From positions 2,294,001 through 2,358,000 of the forward strand of contig CM028884.1 in assembly GCA_016801885.1 (NCBI GenBank): a stretch of DNA of 64,000 bases, read 5' to 3'. The notes beneath the pieces were generated by a model that saw nothing but the letters and a program-made list of their open reading frames with translations, was not told the origin of the DNA and ran no database searches. This document shows positions 13,002-24,361 of this stretch, in pieces. The position numbers and the translations under genes were made by a program. Every line of letters starts with the position of its first letter. The stretch's first letter is position 1. Source of the stretch: Toxotes chatareus (lineage: Eukaryota; Chordata; Actinopteri; Toxotidae).

Positions 13002-13454
13002 TAGTGTGCAGAGTCACTAGGAAGGCGACTGAGGTGCAGAGGACAAGAAATTTGGAGCCATCAAATTTATGTCGCATTGAAAACCACTGAGGAAAGCAAC
13101 ATTCCTGAGTTATTATTTTGTCTGTCAGAAACACCCTGAAAACCAAAAAAACTATCTAAGATTTAGATAGATAACTAAGATTTTACTGATCACCTTTAAA
13201 ACACTTTAAAGTTTAGCACCAAGCTATATAACTGAATTGCTGCTGCCTTGTGAGGCAGAGTGCCACGTCACATCTATTAAATCAATTCTCAACACTTGGC
13301 TTTTAAAAAAGGCTTTTTATTAAAATCTGCTTACTTTTTTATTACCAACATATCTGATCCATTTTATTATTATCATTATTGCTGTTTTATCTTATATTAT
13401 TATTGGATATTTAATTTATTTTTAATTTTTTAAAGAATATTTCTTAATTTTCTC

Positions 13455-13620
13455 TGTGAGCCTCCGTTGGTTTCCTTTGGTTGCTCTGGTTTCTTCCCAC
13501 AGACCAAAAGCATGCTGTTTAGGTTAACCGGCGGCTCTAAATTGCCTATTGGTGTGAATGTGAGCGTGTATGGTTTTCTGTCTCTGTGTCAGCCCTGTAA
13601 CTGACGACCTGTCCGTAACA
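13455..13620 (+). repeat. Teleost dispersed repeat (retroposon-like)
   Basis: This stretch resembles a sequence common in fish genomes. Its landmarks are TTCTTCCCACAGACCAAAA, GCATGCTGTTTAGGTTAA, CTCTAAATTGCC and GTGTGAATGTGAG, followed by a TGTCAGCCCTGT block. I recognise the pattern from memory. The exact family (a SINE or the tail of a LINE) is uncertain. The copy is moderately diverged. Confidence 0.5.
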
Positions 13621-15274
13621 GAGCAACATGGTCATTCATTGGACTCATGTTTCTGGCCACCTGATGAATGTAGTATACAGTGAGGTTTTTAGAGCTGTTT
13701 CACTGAAGACTAAGATATGAGCTCAGTGAGTGTGAACCAAAAGAGTGAATTTGAGACTCCCTACAGAGCTCTATGAAGCTGAGGGGAGTTTGCAGATTCG
13801 GGTGATAATTCTCTCCATGCCCCTTTTACACTGTCATGTTGTTTTCATGGTGCCATTAAATACTCTGCTACTCTGGCTGAGCAATAAAAGTGACATAACG
13901 GGCAATATAGCCAGTTTATTTTGTTGTGTCAGCTGTAAAGTTTTGTAATTATGTTTTCAATGCTTAATATTTACAGATGAATTTATTACATACTTTGAAA
14001 AACTTGACCGATACGGATAAGTTAGTGCTGTTGCTGCTTTTGCCTCAGAAGAGTAATGAATTTAGCATATGCACCTCCCAGATGGGAACATCCCAGCTAC
14101 TGTACTTTGGCTACATATTCTGACTGTATGGTGTGTTGGGACATGGCCATGGTGTGTTTCTACTGTAGACTCATAGAACATCTGTCCTAGAGCATCACTG
14201 CATCCCACCTCTTACAGTTGGGAGGTTTGGTATAATGGTGCTCTTTGAAATCATATTAATGAATCAAGACGTTTGGCATTTTTAATGTAGACACCATTAA
14301 ATAGGATCGTCTTCGAATCTGTGTCAGAACAAGTAACACCCAGTCCTACACACTAACCTATCCTGTGATCCTGTTGTATTACTGTCATGTCTTAAGCTCG
14401 CACTCAGAAGATGATTTGTGGTTAAAACGCTTTGGACAGTTGGTTGTTAGGAGCGTGATGAGCTACAGGGGCCGCTGTTGGAGCTTTTAGACTCTTAGCT
14501 CTGTGAGACACTAGGTGTGGAGCGTGAAGAAGAGACCACTCCTGATAGTGTTGACTCACCAAAAGCATGCACTGGGACTGCCACCCTCCAGCGCATTTTC
14601 TTTTGACCTACTTTGAAAGCTTCAACTTTCAACAGGAAATGGGATTGGCCAGTCACAGCAGAGGGATGATGAACGTGATCACTTGTAGACACTGTAAATG
14701 TGTCAAACAGACCGGGGACACAAAATGTACAAAGTGGGTTTCTATAGGTTGTTTACATTTCTTGGTGGGAACTGTTGCTTACCAGATTGCTCTTTAATTT
14801 CTTACACACCAGCCTGTTTGCTAAGAGACATACCTTCCTGCACGCTGCAGGGATTTCCCAAGAAAGTGATTCAGAGATTGTTTAGAGAGGAAAGTGTTGA
14901 GCTTTATTTACTGTAACTGACTACAGACTGAAGAACGGTTTTTGCTGTGTGCTCACTGCTGTATGGTAGGCTATATGAGAAGTTGTCATCACAATTGGTT
15001 TTGGTCCCTGGTTTGGCATCTGCATGCAGCATGAGAGGAATACCTGCAGACACTACTCAGGGTTAAAAAGAAAATACTTGTGCATATATTTCAGGTAAAA
15101 TAAAATAACAGTAAATAACAGTTAATATTCTCCTACAGGGATGGTAGCATTGGACAATAATCAAAGAGAAGGCATTAAAGACAGTGGCCTTATTGGCAAA
15201 AATGCAAATGCAGCATTTATAATTTAATATCTTGTCTTCATGAAACTATATGTGATGTAAGAAGGGTTATTGCT

Positions 15275-15340
15275 TTAAAGGAATAGTTCAACATTTGGGG
15301 AACTAAGCATCTTTTCTTTCTTTGAGACACTGAGGTGTTC
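15275..15340 (+). repeat. Short dispersed repeat fragment
   Basis: The string AAAGGAATAGTTCAACATTT, followed by GGGGAACTAAGCAT, resembles the start of an abundant percomorph repeat. Only a short piece is recognisable and its class is uncertain. Confidence 0.35.
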
Positions 15341-15995
15341 AGACTGTTATCAGTTTCCTGCCTGTGTAAGAACAGAGGTGGAGTTGGGACGTGGTTCACT
15401 TCCTTCAAGGCTTACTAGAACCATTGTTGATGTTATTAGCAACCTCTGTGTTTTTCCTGCTATGATAAAGGCTTATTTACACGCATGTCATTTATTTAAA
15501 ACATACAAACAAACAGAAATGTAAAAATGACAATTTGTGATTTTAGAAGATGTTGTTTACTGGAACTTTTTGTTTTTGTCCTCAACACTATATCCATCCA
15601 CCCACAGCTCCTGTGCAGGATTTTCAGCTGTATCACAAGCTGCCATATCCAGTCAGTGAGCACAGGTTTTGGTCTCTGCACAGGGACAGTGGTACTAAAT
15701 CTGAAATCCTTAACACAATGACACAGTGTCAAGAAATTGCTTGGAGTTGTGCTGTGTTTTTTAATAATAATAGATCATGTCAATTTCAGTTTTAGTTGTT
15801 AGAAACCTAGATATCCAAGAAGAATTCTCGAGGAAATTACGCCTCTAATCCATGTCAGTCAGAACTGAAGGAGGAATATACTGTATATGTATATAAACCT
15901 ATCTATTAAAAATCTACTTTTCTTTACTCTGAAACCAGTCTCCTCCTGGGGATCGTCACACTTTCATCTTGTTCTTGTCTCTGGTTTCTGCACAG

Positions 15996-16167
15996 ACTGG
16001 GCTCATCCAGATCGGGGAGGACAGCCTGTTCATCCAGCCGGTGGGTGTAAACGACCCGTCACAGTCGTTCTCAGGACTTAAACACCGGCTGTTGCGACAC
16101 CGACGCTCTGCCAAGACCAGCTCTGCTCCAGAGGCTGATCAATCCAGCTACTGTGGGACTATACAAG
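15996..16167 (+). CDS. adamts17: adamts17 exon 3 (distal propeptide)
   Basis: This exon encodes residues 142-198 plus one base of codon 199. It opens with TGLIQIGEDSLFIQPVG, which continues the conserved ADAMTS propeptide strand after STCGGL. It then enters a basic, poorly conserved linker containing RHRR (175-178), a second furin-type candidate upstream of the main one. Cys194, in YCGTIQ, is a plausible cysteine-switch residue that could coordinate the active-site zinc in the latent enzyme; this is inferred from position, not proven. The acceptor is TTTCTGCACAG and the donor is a strong GTGAGT. Exon 2 to exon 3 joins in phase 0, and exon 3 to exon 4 in phase 1. Confidence 0.92.
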
Positions 16168-16591
16168 GTGAGTGACACAAAGAAGTCGACCGGATGGTTC
16201 AGGAAGTGGGATTATGGTCACACTGATAACAACATTTGCTGAGATCATGAAAAATGAGGCACCAGCCACCTATGCAATGATGGATGTAGTGAACAGTGCT
16301 ATTTTTCAAGGTATAAATAATGATCTGTGAAGGTTCAAATGAGATCTCTCTATTATCAACCCATCCATGTAAAAGTTCTCAGTAAGGATGAAATTTTGTT
16401 TCTCTGGGGCTGATGGTGCTAAATAAAAAAAAAAAACACAAAAGCATGAAAACAGAAAACAATCAGTGTAAAACGTAGAATGAGAATCTTGCAAACAGTG
16501 ACAACTTTCTAACTGTGGTTGTGGTAAGGAGGGCATTTTGGTTGGGGGGGTTGTTTCCGTGCTTAGGTGTTTGGGGTGGGAGGGGGGACAG

Positions 16592-16646
16592 ATGTTGTGG
16601 AGCCTGACCTGATGGGTCTCTCCCATCAGGTCAGGCTCCACAACAT
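16592..16646. repeat. Perfect inverted repeat (hairpin), 25-bp arms, 5-base loop
   Basis: The left arm at 16592-16616 is the exact reverse complement of the right arm at 16622-16646, with the loop TCTCT. The arm core reads TGGAGCCTGACCTGATGGG. With no mismatches over 25 bp it is either young, recently gene-converted, or a sequencing or assembly fold-back. It lies about 190 bases from a degraded LINE fragment. Confidence 0.95.
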
Positions 16647-16829
16647 TTCATACTCCATAGGAAGCGTAAACACTTCTTTTTGGTGATAGAGGTGGAATTT
16701 AGAGTCCAGGTGAGGACCTTTTGTTATGTGCGCTGCAAGGAGCTTGATGCAGTTGACTGTCTTCATAGCAAAGCTGCTGATACTCCAGGAGTGTGTGTGT
16801 GGCAGGGATAGAGTCAGGGGGAGGGCAGT

Positions 16830-17110
16830 TGTGGATCCAGTGATGTGGGTACTTTGAGGTTCATGTTCCTCAATATCAGCTTCTTAAGTCACTTAGTGGT
16901 GATGGGTGTGAGTGCCACTGGGAGGTAGTTGTTTTTGGCAGAACCAGGTGTCCAGGTGATACTGAAAAAGCTGGGGTGAGATGTCTGAAGCTCGCTGATG
17001 GTCCTGTCAAGTTCATTCAGTGCCCCACTAGTGTTAGCATTAGCAGTTGTACCAGGCTGAATGTAAACACAGAGGATAAGGATAATTACAGTTGAGAACT
17101 CAGGAAATAT
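16830..17110 (-). mobile_element. Degraded non-LTR retrotransposon fragment (RT domain), antisense
   Basis: The reverse complement of roughly 16843-16935 reads NNYLPVALTPITTK, stop, LKKLILRN and then VPTSLDP. This matches the conserved reverse-transcriptase start of fish Jockey/CR1-group LINEs (N-D-Y-R-P-V-A-L-T...K-x-x-E-R-L...S-L-D-P). An in-frame stop and loss of similarity on both sides show a dead fragment. The stretch up to about 17110 is included on weaker resemblance to the same element class. Boundaries are approximate. Confidence 0.65.
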
Positions 17111-20100
17111 AAAGTTGCTTCATTCGTACATCATTCTTAATTCGCAGTTGTAAAGTCATAAATATGAAACACAGTACACATGCATTCATGTGCTGGTTCA
17201 TCTGTGCAGATGCTCCTTTAGATTCCATGTATGCAGAATTTCATGCAGTGTTCAAATATACGCTCCCTGATCCTGTTGTAACATTCATCAGCAGCCACAA
17301 ATCCTAACATTTCCTCACAGCTCAGTGTAGGATTTATTTTGAACTTTGCATAATTCTCCTGCACTGGAGTTTCACTACTCTGAGAGTTGCATGAATTATT
17401 GGACAAACAAAGACTTGGCCAGTGTGTGTCAGCAATCAGTGAGCAAAGAAATATGTGAGACCCACGAAAGAACGCAAGAAATACTAGTAATTGGTAACAG
17501 TTTATCATGTGTCATTATGCAGCATTTTCACCATCAACAGTTTAAGGATAATTGTGGTTTGTTGCGACTTGTCTCTCATTTTCATAGTTTTGGCCGTAAG
17601 TTCCTCTCTGTGGTTCTAACACTGTAATCACCCGAGTTAAAAGCTGAGATCAGGTTATACGAACTGTTGTAAACGTCCCTCAGAGTTTACAGACCCACCT
17701 CAGCTTCAGCATTTTAGATGCACCCGCTTTCAGTTTGACGTCCAGTTGAATGAGTTCATCAGGATACTTTTGTTTTCAGCCCGTTCCAGTGTCTGACTGA
17801 CTCATGTTTCTTCACCCATCATAGTGAGAGAAAACTGTCAAAACTGATAGAAGCGACAGATGAAAACTGAAAGGAATTCAACCAAATTCTTGAATAATCT
17901 CGCATTACCCTACTGATAGCACTGCCATAGCTCCTGCCTCATGGGTAATGCCATATAAATTCATGCAGTGATTGTAACAGCTTCACTGTCAGACTCCTCT
18001 GTTGCAGTGTTTTTAACTGATAAGCCAGAAACTGAACTGCTCAATATAACTTTCCTGAATCATCATTGTAAAAATACGTTTTCTTGCTCGTTACACTCCT
18101 TCTTACACTTTTACAAACGGTGCTTTGCAGACACAGAAAGGATTTTTTTTTTTTTTGCTTAAATCTTTTTGGCAGAGAAGTGGCTTCATACACATGGATC
18201 AAATTACAGAGGATGGGATTTGTGTGATTTTTCAGAATTTTGGGAATGTTCTTTACACTCACCTCAAAAACCCTGAAACATCTTCCAAATCCCTCTACAG
18301 TGATGTGCTTGCAGTGAGCTGTGTGAATGAACTACTGTCTGCCTCTCCACCCTCCAAGCTGAAATGGGCCAGTTGAACATCCCAGGGAAGCAATGCTAAT
18401 AAATCATAGGTTTCAGAGCAGCATTTACTGCTATCTGCCATGCTTTGATGTTCATTCAGCTCCAGTGTGTTGCAAGAAAGGCTGTGTGGAATGCAGATGT
18501 TTCCTTATTTAATGTGTATCTCTTTTCTGCAAAGTTCTTGTTGGAACCTGCTGAGCCTCTCGCTGTTAACGCCATCAGACACAAAGCAAACCCCGCTCTC
18601 TGCTCTTTTACATTAATGATGTTCATATTTTCCTAACTCTTGGTGCATCTGTGCCAAGATTATCTTTTTTTTTTTTGTAGCGAGGATGTTTTTTCTTTTT
18701 TTTTTTTTTTTTTTTCTTCAAAGCTGGTTGCCCAGTTTTTGAGAGATGGCAGCTTCTGTAGTGTGGAGCACACCTGAACACAGGATCCAGTCAAACGCAC
18801 TAACGACCAGCTCGGGAAGTCATGGAAAAGTTTAATTAGTTGCAGACTGGAGTTATAGTTATCCAAACATTTCTCTGAGCAGAGCACTGTTCTGGAGGCA
18901 GAATCAATGAGTGAAGCCAAGGAACCACATCGCACAGCCAGGATCCTGAATTAAAAGTCTGCTGCAGGTTTGCTTGCTTTACTAACTTCTCAGTAGATAT
19001 GTTTTAGTTTCACAGACTCTTCTCTGAGGCAGAGCCACATTAGAGGCGAAAGTATTCATTTTCAGACGAGCCAAAAATAACAAAAATGTTAGCTGACATG
19101 TAGTGCTGATCCGTGTCTGGATATCCTATCAGGAAAAACACATGTTAATGCAGGTGTCGAAGCAGGAGAACGCACTGCTGTTACGTTGTGACTGGACCTC
19201 AGTGAGCTGTAAATTCAATCTGTGCAGTGTCACCACATTCTTAAGAAAGGAAGTCACCCATTTTTCATTAATTGAATACACCTGTATTTAATTAAGTCTA
19301 TGGCTCATATGATTGGCGGGAGGTGTGACACGGAAAATAAACAGTCAAAGCCTCCAGCACTGACAAGTTGCAAATGAACTGTTTAACCTTCAACCTCCAA
19401 CCTCCCGGATGTCTACAGGATGTCGCTACTTTGTGCTTGGTGAACACGAGGCATGACTGTGAGCGAGGAGCAGGCCGTTCCTGCTAAAGATCATTTGCGA
19501 ACCTACCGTGACGAGTGGAGAAACGAAAAAAATCACCAGCACACTTCTCCACCATAAGCAGACAGACACGAGCGGACAAGCTGCTGAGCTGCCGGGACGG
19601 CTGCTCTGTCTGGTCTTATCCTTCTGTTTGCTCGCAGACAATTAAAACTCCCTCTCAGACGTTCTCTGTTTCCCCTGTGCACGGTCATTAACCAGAGCAG
19701 CTTGACCCTGAGAGCTGAGCTGCACCCCCAGAGTTACATAACACCACCCAAGCTAAAGACCACCAGCACTTTTGACAACCTGTATAAATAAATTTTTTCC
19801 ATATGTTCATAACTGGGGCATACACAATAACTGAAACCTCCTTTTTAGAAGGAAAGAAGAAAAACCTGCAGAGCTGTGTGTGTGTGTCAGACTGCAGCTC
19901 CTCTCTGTTTGTTTTCAGCCTTCACTGAAAGGTTGAGAAGTTTTTTTTTTTTAATAGGTTTTCACGACACAGTTACAAATATCTTCACATTATACACTCC
20001 CATTCTGCTGTGTGGGAAGTTGTTGAATGATTTGTAGAACCACCATCCTTAACAGACATCATTTATAGTGAGCAATCTCACAGTGGAGTTAAACTAGTCC

Positions 20101-20442
20101 TGATCCTGCTGGGGGAACTTCTTGGAACCCCTTCAAGGATATCTGACATTCCCGTCGGCTTGTTTGGGTGGGTCCCAGATCCAACTATGAGTGGTAGCAG
20201 CAGAGTGTTTGATAGGAGGGTGTGGTTGTCCAGCTCCAGAGAGACGCAGCTGATTAGATGATTCTTCTAAATGTATGCATGCGTGTTTGCACCTGGAGTC
20301 CTGATGTGAGATGGATGGAGGAAAGTGTCAGATTAAAAATTCTTTCCTTTGCATTCATGTCTGTCTGGACTCTGCTAGTTCTCTCTGTTCCATTCCTGCA
20401 GTTCTGTTCTCTTCTTCGCCCTCATGTCCAGAGGAATTCACA

Positions 20443-20466
20443 TCTCTCTCTCTCTCTCTCTCTCTC
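20443..20466. repeat. (TC)n microsatellite, 12 units
   Basis: A perfect TC dinucleotide run. Confidence 0.95.
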
Positions 20467-20959
20467 ATGCATTCTTTGTACAGCAGCAGTTTAGTCTGCT
20501 GGTCTGCTTGGATGGAAGTAAGTGCGTCGTATTGCATAAGAGCCTGGAGGAAGATGAAGAGTGACTGAACAGTGTTTGTGTATGATTTCAGAAGAAAACT
20601 CCAGCATTTCAGAAAAATAAAACAAAAAAACAAACAAAAAAATTGCCTATAACATCAAGAAGCTTGACTTAAAGGTCACCTGTGGTGTGCAGCATTTCAG
20701 GATATGCAGCAATGTGCCAACAAAGGCAAGGAAAAGGAAGACTTCAAGCTCGTAAACATGGATGTAAACAATACTTAATTAAAATACCTAAAAAATCAGC
20801 TTTGAAAATGTTTAATGGGGAAGGGAGTGAACTCATGACGTTTGTTAGAGATCAAGAATACACAATGTATTTGGTGAGTAAGACTAAATGTAAACGTAAC
20901 TTTAAACCCTCAGCTGTCTTATGGCAGAGGCATACATGTCCTAGTTAGACAGCAAGAAT

Positions 20960-21185
20960 TATACTGATCGAGCTTCGATCAGATTGGCAATCTGAGATGA
21001 CTGTAGCATCCGGCTGTGTCGCGTTCCAGTTCCGTTGTGACTGGCAGAGATGATCCACTGGCATTCTAGCCGGAGCGTGTGTGTGTGCCCACCGGGTCAG
21101 TGAGCCATGTGTGATCCCGGCTCTTTTCCATGGTCTGCTCTGTTTACGCGCCGGGTCTGTTTTGCCAGACTGGCTCATGGCTCTC
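20960..21185. other. CpG-dense patch within intron 3
   Basis: About 225 bases with more than ten CpG dinucleotides, including GTGTCGCGTTCC and TTTACGCGCCGGG, in an otherwise CpG-poor intron. It begins with a small palindrome GATCGAGCTTCGATC (about 20968-20982). It could be an orphan CpG island (alternative promoter or enhancer) or a young repeat not yet depleted by methylation. No convincing open frame or exon is visible. Confidence 0.4.
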
Positions 21186-23369
21186 AAGCGTGAAATTCAT
21201 TTGTGAACGTATATAAATGCCTATAATTTATGGACAGTTGACTTCATATTTATTTTGAATGAAACACTTTATTTGTTACTGAGTTTGTTTTAATACAGAT
21301 GCAATACATGCAAAACTAGTGTTTCATGTTTGCTGTGAGGTTGGCTATACTGACATTTAAAATGAGTGATTACAGAGAAAGTTGGAGGCTGCATGTTCCC
21401 ACAGCAGCATGATCTCCTGGTGAAGTGTCTTTCCATTCACTGAGCTGTTGTAGTTGTACTTCACTGTGAGCGGCTCAGTTGTTTCAGAGCCATGAGAGCA
21501 GTGATGTGAGCAGCTGAGAGCAGATTTATTAATCAACACATCCTCTGATTTATATTCTACTTCACTCAGCCCCACACTTTGCACTGCTGCACCTACATGA
21601 ACCAAAATATCAGGTGCGCTTGAGACTCCCACACAGACCGTGCACCCCGCTTTGCATTTGGGGTGTTTAAATTAAAAAAATCTGTAGTGTCACAAGCTGC
21701 ATCACTGATGGATTTTAACTTATGTGCTGTCATGGACCTCCAGACAGGGCCCTCTGTGTTTGTTATGGCTGCACCTTTCCAACAAACGGCTGCCAACTGG
21801 TTTAGCCTCAGGGTCATTAGACATTCAGTCACAGTCCACACATAGACTCAATTAACTCCCATCCATTTTTTCCCCCATCCATCCATTCTTCCTTAATTAT
21901 TTCTGTCGCAGTCAGTGGACATGCAAGGCGTGGGTCATGTGACCAACACAGCCAGCGTCAATAGGCAGGATAGAAGTTGTACTGTAAAGTTGCACATCAT
22001 AGCAAGACTCCTCCCAGGACCTGCTGTCCTAGAAGTTCACAATATCTAAAAGGAAGCTGTTAATTCTTGTTTTTTTTCCCCATGCAGCCCACCAGTCGGG
22101 AATCACTGCTCTAAATGTTTTGTGTATCATTTTACACACACTAAAAGAAAATTCAGCTATGTTTAGCCTGGTCTGTGGAAACTGTGGGATTTCCCCCTTC
22201 AACTAAAATAAATGTTCTCTGTGTTTGAACAGGAGTTTGAAATGACAGGCCCAAGTCAAATGTATAATTTCTACCTCTACATAGCCACAAGCATTCAGGT
22301 AACGTCAATGTAGTCAGCTGCTTATGTCAGCCAATGAGTTTTCACTTTTGCATCTTTTTTTAAAGTATATCAGCTGAACAAGAAATAACAATATTCTGTT
22401 CATAAAACTGATTTATGCATGTTTAGAATTAAAGAATGAGTGCAAGCGAATATACCATACTTTAGTTTGATTGGTCAATCGAGGGTTAACATCTGCCCTC
22501 ATAAAGTAATGAGCAAAGATATTAGAGTAACCACAGAGCAGAAACCCAGAGCAGAGATGGAGCTGATAGTTGTAGGGTCTGTGGGAAAGAGGTTGAAGGA
22601 AAGGTCAAAGAGGATATGGGTTGGAGTGGCTGGGGAACCGGGGATCTGGATGATTAGTGAATGGGAATGGAGATGAGTGGTGAAAGAGAGGGTGACAGAA
22701 TGGGGTTGATGGTGATGACCTGAGAGAAAGGCAGGGTTACAACTGTTAAGATAGCACTCTGCAGTAATGGAGTGCAGGCTGAAGGTCTGCTTGCTGAGGG
22801 AATGTGGATTTAAATGTGTAATCCAAGCCCTTATTCAACACTGATAATACTGATATCACTGATATCACTTGTGCAGATAAATCAGTCAGCCTTGATCCAC
22901 GATACATACAGACCTTTCTGCTCTTGACAACTGAACCAGGAGACTTTTTAATTATAATTCTTATAGCAGCGGCCTGTTCTGTCCTGTCTGCAGTAATGAA
23001 ATTCCGTCTTCATGAATGGAATCTGAGACAGTGGGAAAAGCCCAAAGGAAGTTAAAGCAACGATGAAACCGAGGCGTCTGCTTCCTTCATGGCTGGAGAC
23101 CAAGTCAAGAGCACCTTACCTCCACTCCCTCTGGTGCTCAGGAGATAGTCTTACGCCGAGTGGGACGAATCACAAGGGTTTCCCTCATGGATGCCTCTGG
23201 AAAAAAAAACTGCAGGAGGCTAATTTAGTTTGTCATGGCATATTAGAATCTCTGCCTTTTCTTCCTGCATGTGAAAACATCAAACCCATGGACAGGCTGA
23301 CAGTCTCAGAGGCAGGAACACACGGACACGCAAGAAACCAGGCTGCTCTCAGAAATCAGATTACATAAT

Positions 23370-23445
23370 TGGACAACATGTTTACATGCACTGCAGTAAT
23401 CTGGTTACTGTAAATCCACATAAAAGCATCACGTCAAACTTCTGA
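23370..23445 (+). repeat. Short dispersed repeat, copy 1 (copy 2 at about 48258-48385)
   Basis: This stretch shares CATGTTTACATGCACT and then a GTAAYCTGGTTACTG.AAATCCACA block with intron 7. The central GTAAYYTGGTTAC is nearly self-complementary. Copy 1 is the more compact; copy 2 carries an extra stretch of about 65 bases between the two shared blocks. The pattern suggests a MITE-like element, but the family is not identified. Confidence 0.5.
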
Positions 23446-24340
23446 TCTTATTTTACAACCATAGCTTCCTGATTATAACTGTATATCACGGATACGATAC
23501 GAGATTCTGCTTCTGGCTCTATTTTGTGAAGACACACACTAACAGGCCAAACCTTAACTCACCAGACTGTGTGGCTGGGTCAGCCCGCTCCGGTCCTGAG
23601 CTGCTTTCTGTTCATTTAAATAGATGCAGATGGAAACTAGGCCAAAATATGTCAGGGATGAGGGACGTCATTCATTGTCTGTCACAGTGTCAACACGACA
23701 TTCTCCTCTCTTCTTTTTCCACACTCCCTGCTGTCTGCCCTCTGACAGGCTCCTGTTATGTAAGACCCACCCTCTTCAGATTGACAGCTAATCAGAAATG
23801 ACAAATGACAATCTGTAACCATGACAACATCCTCAGTATTAAGTAAGAATCGTAACCCTTTTCCACTGCAAGAACATGAAGGAACATAACGTAGCATAGA
23901 TCTGTTGTAATAGGTTCTGTCTGTTCTCCGCCCACTTTGGGGATAAAATCCTGTAACTAAATTTAGACTCTACTCAAGAGGTGACACTAAATACAAGTTC
24001 CAGGAACTTTCAGGGGTTGCCAGCAGTGCTCTTGATCCTAATTGAGCAAACTGCTGTGTTGTCACGTCACAACAAGGATGACTGTATCCAACGCAACCAC
24101 AGAAGCTACCATTTTACTGCGTGGAGTAGGACAAATACTAAATAAAAGAAGAGAAGAACATTGAAGAACACTTGTTGGAAGAGCCAGCACGTCCAGGCCC
24201 TTGTTAGTCTTTGCGGAGAGAGAAGGCCATTCAGAAGGAGCTGGGGTCAGAGGTTAGAAGCCAAAAGAATTTATGCTATGTTTTTAATGACATTTCTCCA
24301 AAATGAAATGTAAAAGACAGTGGAACCATGTAGCACAGGA

Positions 24341-24361
24341 GCTGCTGCTGCTGCTGCTGCT
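24341..24361. repeat. (GCT)n trinucleotide run, 7 units
   Basis: Seven consecutive GCT units in non-coding sequence. Confidence 0.95.

Larger units (their letters stand above)
6229..15995 (+). other. adamts17 intron 2
   Basis: A 9.8-kb intron with no supportable gene. It contains an (AC)n microsatellite at 8699-8729, a (TA)n tract at 10693-10718, a perfect palindrome at 12964-13001, a widespread teleost dispersed repeat at about 13455-13620 and another at about 15275-15340. The remainder is unremarkable AT-rich sequence with only chance open frames. Confidence 0.7.
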
